From Bacteriovorax sp. BAL6_X (GTDB lineage: Bacteria; Bdellovibrionota; Bacteriovoracia; Bacteriovoracales; Bacteriovoracaceae), in assembly GCF_000443995.1 (NCBI RefSeq), contig NZ_AUMC01000010.1, positions 620,001-684,000 on the forward strand: a stretch of 64,000 nucleotides of DNA, given 5' to 3'. The position numbers and the translations under genes are program-made. The first letter of the stretch is position 1, and the number at the start of each line of letters is the position of its first letter. Below the pieces are notes generated by a model. That model did not search any database. It had not been told where the DNA came from and was given only the letters and a program-made list of their open reading frames with translations. This document shows, one piece after another, positions 8,863 through 17,489 of this stretch.

Positions 8863-9555
8863 ATGATTTTTGCAATATGCTTTCTATTTATCCATTGGTA
8901 CTTGTCATTATTTTGTCAGTCCTTTTACTTACATCGTTATATATCTCATAGTCTTTGTAAGCTTACACCTGCTTGGGACAAGTCATTCTTGATTCTTACA
9001 ATTTTAGCTCAAGGGCCAAGTTTTTTACGTCCTCAACATTATAAAGCATTGCATATAAATCATCATAAATATTCAGATGATATTGGAGACCCTCATTCTC
9101 CCGTTATTAGTAAGAATATTATCTCTATGATGTTTAATACGTATAGAGAGTACATGAGCGTAGAAACACAAGATGAAAAATTTCCTTGTGTTGTTGCTGT
9201 CGCTGATTCCGTATTCGTTAGATTACTCTTTATCGTACTATATGCGCTGATGTATCTATTATTTACAGATTCATATTGGTACCTTTTGCTTGTTCCAATT
9301 CACAGCTTACTAGGGCCAATTCACGGTGCGATTGTAAACTGGTGTGGCCATAAATATGGATATCGAAATCATAACTTGGATGATCATTCCAAGAATACTC
9401 TGTTGATAGATTTTCTGATGATGGGGGAATTATACCAAAATAATCATCATGCAAATGAAAGTAGCCTGAATTTCGCTGATAAAAAAAATGAATTTGATTT
9501 TACCTTTATTGCTCTTAAGTTTTTGAAGAGAGCAAAGGTGGTGAGCTATGATTAA
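8863..9555 (+). CDS. Membrane fatty-acid desaturase (DesC/acyl-CoA desaturase type)
   Basis: 230 residues with the three histidine boxes of membrane di-iron desaturases: HRYISH near 24-29, HINHHKYSDD near 68-77 and NNHHANES near 195-202. Hydrophobic segments lie between them (the start, about 45-60 and about 105-140). The protein is short for the family but all boxes are present. It would introduce a cis double bond in an acyl chain, providing or further modifying the substrate of the two methyltransferases upstream. The ORF overlaps the next gene by 8 bp. Confidence 0.9.
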   Translation: MIFAICFLFIHWYLSLFCQSFYLHRYISHSLCKLTPAWDKSFLILTILAQGPSFLRPQHYKALHINHHKYSDDIGDPHSPVISKNIISMMFNTYREYMSVETQDEKFPCVVAVADSVFVRLLFIVLYALMYLLFTDSYWYLLLVPIHSLLGPIHGAIVNWCGHKYGYRNHNLDDHSKNTLLIDFLMMGELYQNNHHANESSLNFADKKNEFDFTFIALKFLKRAKVVSYD

Positions 9556-10015
9556 ACTAATGAGAATGACTGTAGCTTTATTTTTTCTACTTACCTGTGC
9601 CAATGCTTTAAGTGGACAACTACGATTGGTTGGAAAGGGGACTCTTTCATATTTTATCTGGAATGTTTATGAAGTGTCTTATTTTAAAAACTCTAGTGAT
9701 AACGTTGAATTACTTAAGATTAGATATCTTCGAGACGTCGATAGAACAATATCTCAAGAAGGATGGAGGGAGTCATTGAAGAAATATGATAATATTGAAA
9801 AACAAATAAAGCTATTCGTTGATAGTAGTGTTGATGTAAAGGAGGGAGATGTTATATCTATCTATAAACTCAATGGAAACAAAGTAGTCATAAAAAAAAA
9901 TGACAAGGTCATACTTGAGAGTACGGATGATAAAAAACTATATTTCCTAGCACATGCTCCATGGCTTGGTGAGTACCCTGTCGACTCAGGTTTGAAAAGG
10001 GACTTGTTAAAGTAA
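9548..10015 (+). CDS. Exported chalcone-isomerase-like protein
   Basis: 155 residues with a Sec signal peptide (about 1-22, ending near CANALSGQ). The mature part, with LRLVGKGTLSYFIWNVYEVSYF and a YLRDVDRTISQEGWRESL stretch, resembles the small bacterial chalcone-isomerase-like domain. Plant members of this fold bind fatty acids. It is the last gene of the operon and should be periplasmic, so binding or carrying a modified fatty acid is a reasonable idea. It converges on the 10017-12986 gene with one base between them and no clear terminator. Confidence 0.75.
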   Translation: MIKLMRMTVALFFLLTCANALSGQLRLVGKGTLSYFIWNVYEVSYFKNSSDNVELLKIRYLRDVDRTISQEGWRESLKKYDNIEKQIKLFVDSSVDVKEGDVISIYKLNGNKVVIKKNDKVILESTDDKKLYFLAHAPWLGEYPVDSGLKRDLLK

Positions 10016-10016
10016 T

Positions 10017-12986
10017 TTAGATCCATGCCATAGTTCCTGCACTATAGTGACTATTGTTTTCAACTGTCTCTGAACCGAGCTCTTTGTTCACTTTTTTAAT
10101 TGATTCTTTTAAAGCTTTTTCAATTAATATTTGTTCATCATTTGTGAATTCATGTGTTTCTTTAACTCCTATAATAAGATCAATCTTTCCCTTCTTTATT
10201 TGTGTAGGCATTTTTGTCGCAATTGTTAAATTTCTAAGCTTTGAGTGATTGATTTTTCCAGCATCGACACCAGTCAGAATCTTTCTAAGGTGTTTTTCGA
10301 TGAGCTCTCCATGGAGTGCTAAATTTGTTCGATCATTTTGTTTAACCCCTGCAGGAATAATGCTTAGTCTGAACTGTGAAGGGTTTTCTTGTGATGCGAA
10401 TTTACTAACAAGTGCAATCTGATCTTTGGCCGTTAATTCTTTTGATGGAATCATGACACAATCGTCACCACTACAAGCGTTAGTGTATTCAATTTGCCTC
10501 TCATCTAAAACATCTTTTACAATATTATTGAATCGTGCTTTTATTTGATTAAAGGTTTTGGTTACTTTTACTTCGCCTTCTCTTGTAACCTTAACGATAT
10601 CAGAAGGTGAGTTCTTATCATTATTAAGAATATCAAATGCGACTTGGCGAATATTTCTTGCTCCCATTCCTGTGATGTCTCCAGACATTCCCCCAGAAAC
10701 TGCAGAGTTTAAATTTGCATGAACACGCTCTTTAATCCAGAGACCAGGGGTTAGGGAGTCTAAATTTTTAATATATTTCATTAAGTCTTGCCCTTCTTGA
10801 ATTGATAATTTACTTCCAAAGCGTTGATTCAGTTCATTGGCAAGGTATTCCCCTCGGGCATATGAAGGGCCAGTGATTTTTCTCGCCACTTCAAAAACTT
10901 CAAGGGTAGGCACAAATGTGTTTTGATCATCTATTCTTTCAATAAGCCCAACCTTTGCAAGAGGGTGGTTTGGATTCAATCTTGCCGTATATTTTACTAC
11001 ATTTTTAACATCTTCTTCGATTGTAAACTTTACTTTTTGGAAGCTTGCAATTTGACCTGAACGATCTACCGAACGACTTCTCTTTGTAGCCTGCCCAGCT
11101 TCATCTGCCGTCCCTCCAATTCCTGCTTGAAACCAACCTTGAATATTTTCTTGTGTAGGAATTCCCTCCATGGTTTTAACCATATTGGCAAATTCTCTGT
11201 TAGCTTCTTGGTATACCGAATTAAGCTCTTTTGTTAATTGGGCCTTAATTTCACTTGGTATGCCTTTTGGAACAAAGGCGTAACGTGTTGATTTAAAGTC
11301 TGAATATACTTCAATATCAATATTTGGATACTTCTTTAATAATTCATTGATTCTCGTTGCGATAATTGTCTTATGGGAATTCGTTAGTGCTGTCACAAGA
11401 CTCTTGTCACCAATTGTATCGTTTAACCTTTTTAATGCAGAGTTTTCAATATCTAAGTAAAGAGAGGCATTAGTGGCCCTTGCATTTTGAATCCAACGAT
11501 TATTTAATTCTGGTCCCGTGAGAATATAGTCTTCATATTTTGAAATAAAGTTGGCCCTACTTCCAATCTTATCACTTCGGTTAATAAATGTTGATTGACG
11601 ATACAGATCTCTTTTTCTTATTCCCTTAAGGTCGTAATCAATACTAGTTCCTGTTGGGGAGTAGCGCATTGCCTTAGAAGTGTACTTTACACTACTACCG
11701 ATAATTTCTCCTGTTATAGAAAGTGGAGCAAGCAGAAGGGTGAAATCTCTTTCAAATTTTCGATCCTCGTATATCTGAGCTGTTGTAAGACCAGAGTTGA
11801 ATGCTAGTGCAGCTTCTTTATAGCGGTTCTGAGCAAGACTTATTCCAATTGTCTCGGCGGCAACACCGACTCCAATCATACAACCTATACCAGCAGTAAA
11901 AGCGCATACCCCTCCACCAATAAGTGCTGCGCCCGCTAGGGCGAGGTCAGTTCTAATCTCCTTAAACTCTTCTTGATCTTTTAGGTTTTGTGAGACATCA
12001 CACAGAACCTTTGATACTCCTCTGTCTTTAATAAATGAATTTAAAATATTATCATTTCGAATTAGAGAAGCCTCATCTTCTTTTTTTAAATGTGTAAGTC
12101 TATCTATTGAAAGACTTGTTTGTTTGGCTAAATCAGAAATGACAGTAGTGACTTCACTAAGGATTTCTTTATCGCTTTCAGTACCTCTCAGATCAATCTG
12201 GGCCAAAATCGGATTTTTCGCAAGTTTGTTATTATATTGTTTCTTTAGTTCTTTACGGTATTTAGACATATCGTAAGAAACAGCTTCATCAAGTGTACGT
12301 TGATGAAACGACTCACAGGAATATCTGCTTTTTGAAGGGCGAAAGCGAAACGATGTAGGTGATAACTTTTCAATACATTTATTTTTTTCAAAATTTTGTT
12401 CAAACCAAGCTTGTGTAAAATGATACTTTATTGCCTTTGCTTCTTCTTCAATTCTTACTCTTTCTTCTTTAGTTAAAGCTTTAAGTTCTTTATTTAGGAA
12501 TTTATGTTTGATTGTTGTGTTGTAGAGAATTGGTTTCATCCTCTGGAATTTAGGAGGAGGGATCATCATAGACATCATGGCCCTAAGTTTTGGAGACTCC
12601 ATTCTTACTGTTTTTAGTATGGATTCTCTGATATCGTTACAACTTGGATTATTCGAAATAAGACATTCTTTTATTTTATCAAAGTATGCTTTGTTCTTTC
12701 TAAGCTCACTTATTGTGAAATCTCTTAGTTCATTTAGAAGACTGTCTTCGTAAATATTTCTTTCAATAGCGCTTGCTGATTTTGATAGGGTTGTGAGATT
12801 TTCAAAATATCTAATTCGTCCATTTTCACAACCAATATAGTATTCATCACTTTGGTTATTTGTTACTATATTTTGGCATACGGCTATCTCGTAGTCTTTG
12901 TGGGATTCGATGGCCGTAGTTCCTTGCGTATAAGTATTAATTTCGATAATAGTACTTATAAATAGTAAAATAAGCCTTGTTCTCAT
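10017..12986 (-). CDS. Large exported protein of unknown function (989 aa)
   Basis: Not recognised. The N-terminus looks like a Sec signal peptide (MRTRLILLFISTIIEINTYT). The first 330 residues are rich in charged, probably helical sequence. Around residues 350-385 sits a Gly/Ala-rich hydrophobic hairpin-like stretch (AALIGGGVCAFTAGIGC then MIGVGVAAETIGISLA) that could insert in a membrane. The second half is mixed, with a GMSGDITGMGARNIRQ segment, paired cysteines in NACSGDDCVMIP and a C-terminus of alternating helix and strand. Size, export and the amphipathic hydrophobic core would suit a secreted effector or a cell-envelope protein. No catalytic motif was found. Confidence 0.7.
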   Translation of the reverse strand: MRTRLILLFISTIIEINTYTQGTTAIESHKDYEIAVCQNIVTNNQSDEYYIGCENGRIRYFENLTTLSKSASAIERNIYEDSLLNELRDFTISELRKNKAYFDKIKECLISNNPSCNDIRESILKTVRMESPKLRAMMSMMIPPPKFQRMKPILYNTTIKHKFLNKELKALTKEERVRIEEEAKAIKYHFTQAWFEQNFEKNKCIEKLSPTSFRFRPSKSRYSCESFHQRTLDEAVSYDMSKYRKELKKQYNNKLAKNPILAQIDLRGTESDKEILSEVTTVISDLAKQTSLSIDRLTHLKKEDEASLIRNDNILNSFIKDRGVSKVLCDVSQNLKDQEEFKEIRTDLALAGAALIGGGVCAFTAGIGCMIGVGVAAETIGISLAQNRYKEAALAFNSGLTTAQIYEDRKFERDFTLLLAPLSITGEIIGSSVKYTSKAMRYSPTGTSIDYDLKGIRKRDLYRQSTFINRSDKIGSRANFISKYEDYILTGPELNNRWIQNARATNASLYLDIENSALKRLNDTIGDKSLVTALTNSHKTIIATRINELLKKYPNIDIEVYSDFKSTRYAFVPKGIPSEIKAQLTKELNSVYQEANREFANMVKTMEGIPTQENIQGWFQAGIGGTADEAGQATKRSRSVDRSGQIASFQKVKFTIEEDVKNVVKYTARLNPNHPLAKVGLIERIDDQNTFVPTLEVFEVARKITGPSYARGEYLANELNQRFGSKLSIQEGQDLMKYIKNLDSLTPGLWIKERVHANLNSAVSGGMSGDITGMGARNIRQVAFDILNNDKNSPSDIVKVTREGEVKVTKTFNQIKARFNNIVKDVLDERQIEYTNACSGDDCVMIPSKELTAKDQIALVSKFASQENPSQFRLSIIPAGVKQNDRTNLALHGELIEKHLRKILTGVDAGKINHSKLRNLTIATKMPTQIKKGKIDLIIGVKETHEFTNDEQILIEKALKESIKKVNKELGSETVENNSHYSAGTMAWI

Positions 12987-13045
12987 GCTTTTATTATCGG
13001 TTATTTATAGCCTAATTCTTAATAGTAAATGAAGAATTGTGGGTG

Positions 13046-13075
13046 CAGAAAAGATGACTTTGGTCATGTTTTCTG
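13046..13075. promoter_or_regulatory. Inverted repeat in divergent promoter region
   Basis: Arms of 13 bases (13046-13058 and 13063-13075) pair with one mismatch around a four-base TTTG spacer. The element lies between the divergent starts at 12986 and 13123. It could be an operator dyad or, if transcribed, a stable hairpin. It is not followed by a T run, so a terminator is unlikely. Confidence 0.45.
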
Positions 13076-13122
13076 ATTAGATATTATAACATTTTGAACT
13101 TATTCATTTATGGAGAAGAAAT

Positions 13123-13716
13123 ATGTCACACTTTAATCATGCGGCCAATACTTGGGATTCTGAAGATAAAATTTCCTTAATGCAAACACTGGCAGAAAAA
13201 ACTAGAGATCGTCTTAAACTTTCTAGTAAAGTCGACCTTCTTGATTTTGGATGTGGAACAGGCCTTTTTTGTCTCGAGTTTATTGATGATGCTAAAAGTA
13301 TTACAGGTGTGGATACTTCCACAGGTATGCTCGAAGTTTTCGATAAGAAAACAGCTGTCTATGATCATATTAAATCAATCAATACTGATTTAGAAAATGA
13401 AGAACTCAATGAGAAATTTGATTTAATCATAAGTTCGATGACTTTTCATCATCTTAATTCACCTGAAAAAATGACACTGAAACTTGCTGGAATGTTAAAT
13501 GAAGGTGGAAAGATGGCCATCGTCGATCTTGAGTCAGAAGATGGAAGTTTTCATCCTGATCCTAAGGGGATGGGTGTGAAGCATTTTGGTTTCTCTAATG
13601 AAGAAATTGTTTCATGGGCAGACAAAGCGAATCTTAATGTGAAGATAGAAACAATTAACTCACGTACAAAAAATGGCCGTGAGTATAATCAGTTCTTAGC
13701 AGTATTCTATAAGTAG
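13123..13716 (+). CDS. Class I SAM-dependent methyltransferase
   Basis: 197 residues with ribosome binding site GGAGAAG. Motif I is LLDFGCGTGLFCLEF, followed by the acidic ITGVDTSTGML, FDLIISSMTFHHL and the MAIVDLESEDGSFHPDPKG strand, all typical of Methyltransf_11/25 proteins. It starts FNHAANTWDSEDK, a form shared by small cytosolic methyltransferases whose acceptors are unassigned. It stands alone between an inverted repeat and a terminator, so context does not reveal the substrate. Confidence 0.88.
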   Translation: MSHFNHAANTWDSEDKISLMQTLAEKTRDRLKLSSKVDLLDFGCGTGLFCLEFIDDAKSITGVDTSTGMLEVFDKKTAVYDHIKSINTDLENEELNEKFDLIISSMTFHHLNSPEKMTLKLAGMLNEGGKMAIVDLESEDGSFHPDPKGMGVKHFGFSNEEIVSWADKANLNVKIETINSRTKNGREYNQFLAVFYK

Positions 13717-13819
13717 GTAATATGAAAATAGGTGTAGTGGAGTTTACGATCTTGATCTCATTTAATCTTTGGAATGAAGGGTAATATCAAATACTATAAG
13801 AATACAGTTAATTAGAAGT

Positions 13820-13844
13820 GGGCCTTAGAGGCCCTTTCTTATTT
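13820..13844. terminator. Rho-independent terminator shared by convergent genes
   Basis: GGGCC (13820-13824), loop TTAGA and GGCCC (13830-13834) are followed by TTTCTTATTT. It terminates the methyltransferase gene and overlaps the end of the minus-strand gene at 13839. Confidence 0.65.
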
Positions 13845-14342
13845 GATCTCACATTTTGGAATCGATTTTTTGAAATTTCTAAATACTTTATTACAAATTG
13901 ATTTTCTGTACTGATTTTTAAATAAGCTTACTTCTGTACTTGTTGTTACTTCCTTAGATATCACTTTATAATTATTTTTATAAAGCTCTATATTCATACG
14001 GCATAGGTGATCATCAGATTTTTCACCTCTTAAACCGCCCGTTATAATTTGGTATGTTGCACGGTAGAAAAATGCCATCGCTCTTTGATCATTTGCATTT
14101 TGATGAACATATGGATGATCAAGATAAGTTCCAATACTCATTTGATCGACAACATTATACCCTTTGCTTTCGAATGCTTTTCTAAATTTATCAAAGTAAT
14201 CCTTTGGCATATCATAGTTTGCAAACGTTCCGTAGTAAGGACCTTTTGCCATCACTACATTACAAGTTTCATGTTTAATTGTTCTAGCAGCAAATGACTG
14301 AATTGATAGGATTAAAGTTACGATTAAAATTAAAGTTCTCAT
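13839..14342 (-). CDS. Small exported protein of unknown function
   Basis: The start is taken at the ATG at 14342, which has AGGAG eight bases upstream; a longer frame to 14396 has no such signal. The 167-residue product begins with a signal peptide (MRTLILIVTLILSIQSFAAR). The mature part contains four cysteines (near HETCNVVM, DHLCRMNI, RKSICNKV and IPKCEIK), suggesting two disulfides in the periplasm. Not similar to a family I recognise. A short palindrome lies about 50 bases upstream. Confidence 0.7.
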   Translation of the reverse strand: MRTLILIVTLILSIQSFAARTIKHETCNVVMAKGPYYGTFANYDMPKDYFDKFRKAFESKGYNVVDQMSIGTYLDHPYVHQNANDQRAMAFFYRATYQIITGGLRGEKSDDHLCRMNIELYKNNYKVISKEVTTSTEVSLFKNQYRKSICNKVFRNFKKSIPKCEIK

Positions 14343-14389
14343 ATTGTTCTCCTTTTGTTTTTTTGCCAATGTAATCGAAAGGAGGACTG

Positions 14390-14404
14390 TGCTCAATATG
14401 AGCA
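14390..14404. promoter_or_regulatory. Short perfect palindrome, possible operator
   Basis: TGCTCA-ATA-TGAGCA at 14390-14404, about 48 bases upstream of the minus-strand start at 14342. Its position near a likely promoter suggests an operator, but six-base arms can occur by chance. Confidence 0.3.
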
Positions 14405-14470
14405 GGGGCCAATGTGTTGACCCTCGATTGTCATCATATAAATACTACAACTTTTAATAATTTTAAGGAT

Positions 14471-15250
14471 TTATTTCTTCTTTTTCCCACTGAGCGGAAA
14501 AAGTGAAAGACTTAATTGATAGATTGAATCATATTCATTTGTATCTTCTAGAAAATCACAAAGCTTACGCCTGAAGTCTCTAATCAGCACCTTTGCCTCA
14601 ACAATTTTCTTCTTATTAGTTGCCATCATCATTGATGATTGCTCACGAAACTCGGGAGTGACTTCGTCAATGGCAAGCTTTGCAAGATCAAGAATACGAC
14701 GTTGAGATTCTTTATTGGCCATATTGATATCTTCATCACTAAGAGCATGTGTAGAGCTTCCTTCCGTAAGATCGAGCCAATCACCATCCTCACGAATTTC
14801 TAATAACTTTGCTTCAACAAGGTCATCAATTAGGCTTTGTGCATAGTCTTCTGTCGTGTGGAGTTCTTCCGCAATCCACTTTGCTGTTGGATCGAAGCCT
14901 TTAACTTTCATTAGCTCTAGGATAGCGTAATACTGCCAATTCTTTATGACTTCTTGGTGAATCATATCGACACGAGTATATTCTTCTTTTGGATTTTTAA
15001 GACGAAATGACTTTATAACCTCTTTAGATCTTACTTCTTTTTTTATCTTGGAAAGCTCTTCATCTGTAATCCCTAAGAGTTGCGCTCTTGATTCGATGAA
15101 GGCATCCGGAATTTCACGTTTACCATTCAAGTATTTAGAAAGAAGACCTGGGTCCATATCGAGGTAATTAGCAAAAGATCGCATCGAAAAGCGCTTATTC
15201 TTTGCTTTCTTTTTTTCAAGTATATTTGTGAGTAAATCTAAATAATCCAT
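14471..15250 (-). CDS. TIGR02147-family transcriptional regulator
   Basis: 259 residues. The N-terminus reads DYLDLLTNILEKKKAKNKRFSM with an HTH-like segment (MRSFANYLDMDPGLLSKYLNGKREIP), typical of TIGR02147 proteins. The C-terminal domain (about 95-250) corresponds to DUF4423, with HALSDEDINMANKESQRRILDLA. This family is expanded in Fibrobacter and in Bdellovibrio-like predators. The gene is divergent from the exported protein at 15424, 173 bases away, which is a candidate target. Family call firm, regulon unknown. Confidence 0.85.
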   Translation of the reverse strand: MDYLDLLTNILEKKKAKNKRFSMRSFANYLDMDPGLLSKYLNGKREIPDAFIESRAQLLGITDEELSKIKKEVRSKEVIKSFRLKNPKEEYTRVDMIHQEVIKNWQYYAILELMKVKGFDPTAKWIAEELHTTEDYAQSLIDDLVEAKLLEIREDGDWLDLTEGSSTHALSDEDINMANKESQRRILDLAKLAIDEVTPEFREQSSMMMATNKKKIVEAKVLIRDFRRKLCDFLEDTNEYDSIYQLSLSLFPLSGKKKK

Positions 15251-15423
15251 TAGCTATAAGTATGAGGCATCTTTGAAGGAAGTTCCAGATAAAGTTATCG
15301 TCACAAATTCGATAATAAAAGTCCCTGAAATCAGTAACTTGGCGTCTGCTTAAGATATGGACACCATGGAGATATTTTACATAAGGGCCTAAAATCTCTT
15401 AGTTGGCCGATATGTTTTAGCTT

Positions 15424-16422
15424 ATGAAAATGAAACTTATTATTTTATCGATTCTTCTAACTCAGATGCTTTCTGCTTCAGCAAACGACAAGGTAAATCA
15501 AATTCGTGCAAGTCTAAGGGTTGCAAGGCCTGAGATTAATTTACAAGAAACAAAGATTAATAAGAGCTTTCTATTAAAGAAAAGTATCGAAGAAAGAATT
15601 CAAGTTTTAGAGATTTTAAAAGATCGTCCAGAAGATTTTAATATTGACGAAAATATTCTTGATCAGGCATTACGCCTTGGCAGAGAAGGAAATGGTGGTG
15701 ATGATATCGCAGCTGAATTCTTTGAAATTGGAGCGAAGCTTCGTGATCAAATTGAAGGGCAACAGGCACTTCTTTTCTCAAAGCATAGTATCTTTGATGA
15801 TATCAATCTTGATCTATTGGATTTAATTGTTGAAAAGACAGCAGTCTTCTCTGTAAATTATAAACTTTGCTCAAGGGTCGGTGATTACCGTTGTCGTAAT
15901 GAGCGTGGCTTTGTTGCAAAGAATTTTCCTGAGACCTTAGAAATTCACGTTAATCAACAGCGTTGGGAGTCTCTTACTGATCATGAAAAGTTAAAGATTG
16001 TTTTTCATGAATACTTAGGCTTATTAGGGCATGAAGAAGGAACTTATAATTTAAGCTCTCTTCTCGTTGTCGATGCAAAAGAGCAATCATCTTTTAATAA
16101 TGTATCTTGTTCTTTCTCATATATTGATCAGTTAAACCGTCTCCATTCAGGTGCCGCTTCTGGTGTAAAGCATAGCATTCTCTCTGGAGGAGTTCCTCTG
16201 ATGATGGGAAATCATTTCAATTATATGATCTCTTATGTCATCTCAACTGGGTACCTTCGCATTGAATTAAGAGAAGGAAAGCCTTTTGCAAACTCAGTAA
16301 TGCCTAAATTTGAAGTGGAACCAATTCTTCCTGAAGTTATCGTTTTTGATGGAGCTGTAGAAGGGCGTAAGTCAATTGAGTTTGATAAAGGTAAGCTTGT
16401 TATAAGCTGTACCGGTGTTTAA
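15424..16422 (+). CDS. Exported protein with HEYLGLLGHE motif, unknown function
   Basis: 332 residues with a signal peptide (MKMKLIILSILLTQMLSASA). A GREGNGGDDIAAEFFEIGAKL segment and a FHEYLGLLGHEEGTYNLSSL segment stand out. The second has two His-Glu pairs spaced eight residues apart and could bind metal, though it is not a standard HExxH. Two cysteines occur around SRVGDYRCRNERG. I believe related exported proteins occur in Bdellovibrio-like genomes, but I cannot name a function. It is divergent from the TIGR02147 regulator and overlaps the convergent 16419 gene by 4 bp. Confidence 0.72.
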   Translation: MKMKLIILSILLTQMLSASANDKVNQIRASLRVARPEINLQETKINKSFLLKKSIEERIQVLEILKDRPEDFNIDENILDQALRLGREGNGGDDIAAEFFEIGAKLRDQIEGQQALLFSKHSIFDDINLDLLDLIVEKTAVFSVNYKLCSRVGDYRCRNERGFVAKNFPETLEIHVNQQRWESLTDHEKLKIVFHEYLGLLGHEEGTYNLSSLLVVDAKEQSSFNNVSCSFSYIDQLNRLHSGAASGVKHSILSGGVPLMMGNHFNYMISYVISTGYLRIELREGKPFANSVMPKFEVEPILPEVIVFDGAVEGRKSIEFDKGKLVISCTGV

Positions 16423-17405
16423 TTATAGAGACAAGACATAAGCTTTTTTAGATTATTCTTTGTCGAGTTCTGTAGTGGCCCAAAGTGATTGTATGACCAT
16501 CCTGCATAGAAGTGAGGGGTAACACATCTGTCACTTGAGCTCTCAAGTTTTCCACCTTCTTGATTTTGTGGATGAGTGAATCTTTTTTCTGAAGTATTTA
16601 ATTGTACGGAAAATGCTTCAATGACTTTATGAACTCCACAATAAGCATTGAAATGTTGGGCAGTAGAGCCGAAACCTTTAATCAATGCATCTTTCTTTTT
16701 ATTCGTTATCTGACAACTTTCATTTGAATAATAATGATTCCATGAATCTACACAAGGTTTTATATTTCCACCATAGTTTGGCGTGAATTGATAGAGGCCA
16801 ATATTTAATCGACTCACTTTTGGCTGCCATTTATCGTAATAGAATTTTACCCCTTGAGGTCTTTTGTAATTTCTTGGAGCATACTTCTTTGCGAGTTTCT
16901 CACTTACCGCTAAGTCTGCTGTTGTTAAGCTTTCTGTGTATGCTAAACACCCAAAGAACTTTCCCCATAGCTGTTGAAGTTCTTCGTGATTGTCCTGTGC
17001 TCGATATTCATTATGTTCACGAGCAAAACGATTGGCCAATTCAATCGTCATCTCATCTGGCATATTCTTAATCGTCTTTGAAAGAGATTCTTTTGTCACG
17101 GAACATAATGGGTGGCTAAATAGACCGACCTTTTCTTGATCTTCCATTCTAACTGGCATTTTATAAATAGTGCTAACATGAATAAATGTCGACCTCTTTG
17201 ATGCTAGCTCATTAATAAAGTATTGGAGTGATTCACCAAAAGTATTTTGATTCTCTAGTTGAAGGTGACACTTATCGATTTGAAACTCAGATTGATTTCG
17301 TACTTTAGTTAATTCATTACTTTGAAAGTAAGTATCAACTTCATCAACAAATGAATTTGTTGCGAATGAGAATGTTGAGATAAGCAGTGCTATTATTATT
17401 TTCAT
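16419..17405 (-). CDS. Exported protein, possible divergent lysozyme-like transglycosylase
   Basis: Start taken at the ATG at 17405 (signal peptide MKIIIALLISTFSFATNS); a TTG at 17417 is the alternative. The product is 328 residues. FFGCLAYTESLTTADLAV places a Glu after a helix, and about 60 residues later comes LNIGLYQFTPNYGG, which resembles the ES...GLMQ pattern of lytic transglycosylases. Many cysteines are spread through it. A wall-cutting enzyme would suit a predator, but the match is only to short motifs and the enzyme class is inference. Confidence 0.55.
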   Translation of the reverse strand: MKIIIALLISTFSFATNSFVDEVDTYFQSNELTKVRNQSEFQIDKCHLQLENQNTFGESLQYFINELASKRSTFIHVSTIYKMPVRMEDQEKVGLFSHPLCSVTKESLSKTIKNMPDEMTIELANRFAREHNEYRAQDNHEELQQLWGKFFGCLAYTESLTTADLAVSEKLAKKYAPRNYKRPQGVKFYYDKWQPKVSRLNIGLYQFTPNYGGNIKPCVDSWNHYYSNESCQITNKKKDALIKGFGSTAQHFNAYCGVHKVIEAFSVQLNTSEKRFTHPQNQEGGKLESSSDRCVTPHFYAGWSYNHFGPLQNSTKNNLKKLMSCLYN

Positions 17406-17489
17406 CTGTAGAGACAATAGTAAATATTCAACAAATCGAATAGTTTTTTAATAATTGCCTGTAATTGGTCTACGTATTATAAAGGCTTT

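Noticed and set aside
13722-13784. 20-codon frame after the methyltransferase gene
   Set aside because: Too short, weak start signal and no recognisable sequence; more likely chance.
17418-17489. yybP-ykoY manganese riboswitch before mntP
   Set aside because: The leader is only about 70 bases and I could not find the conserved paired core.
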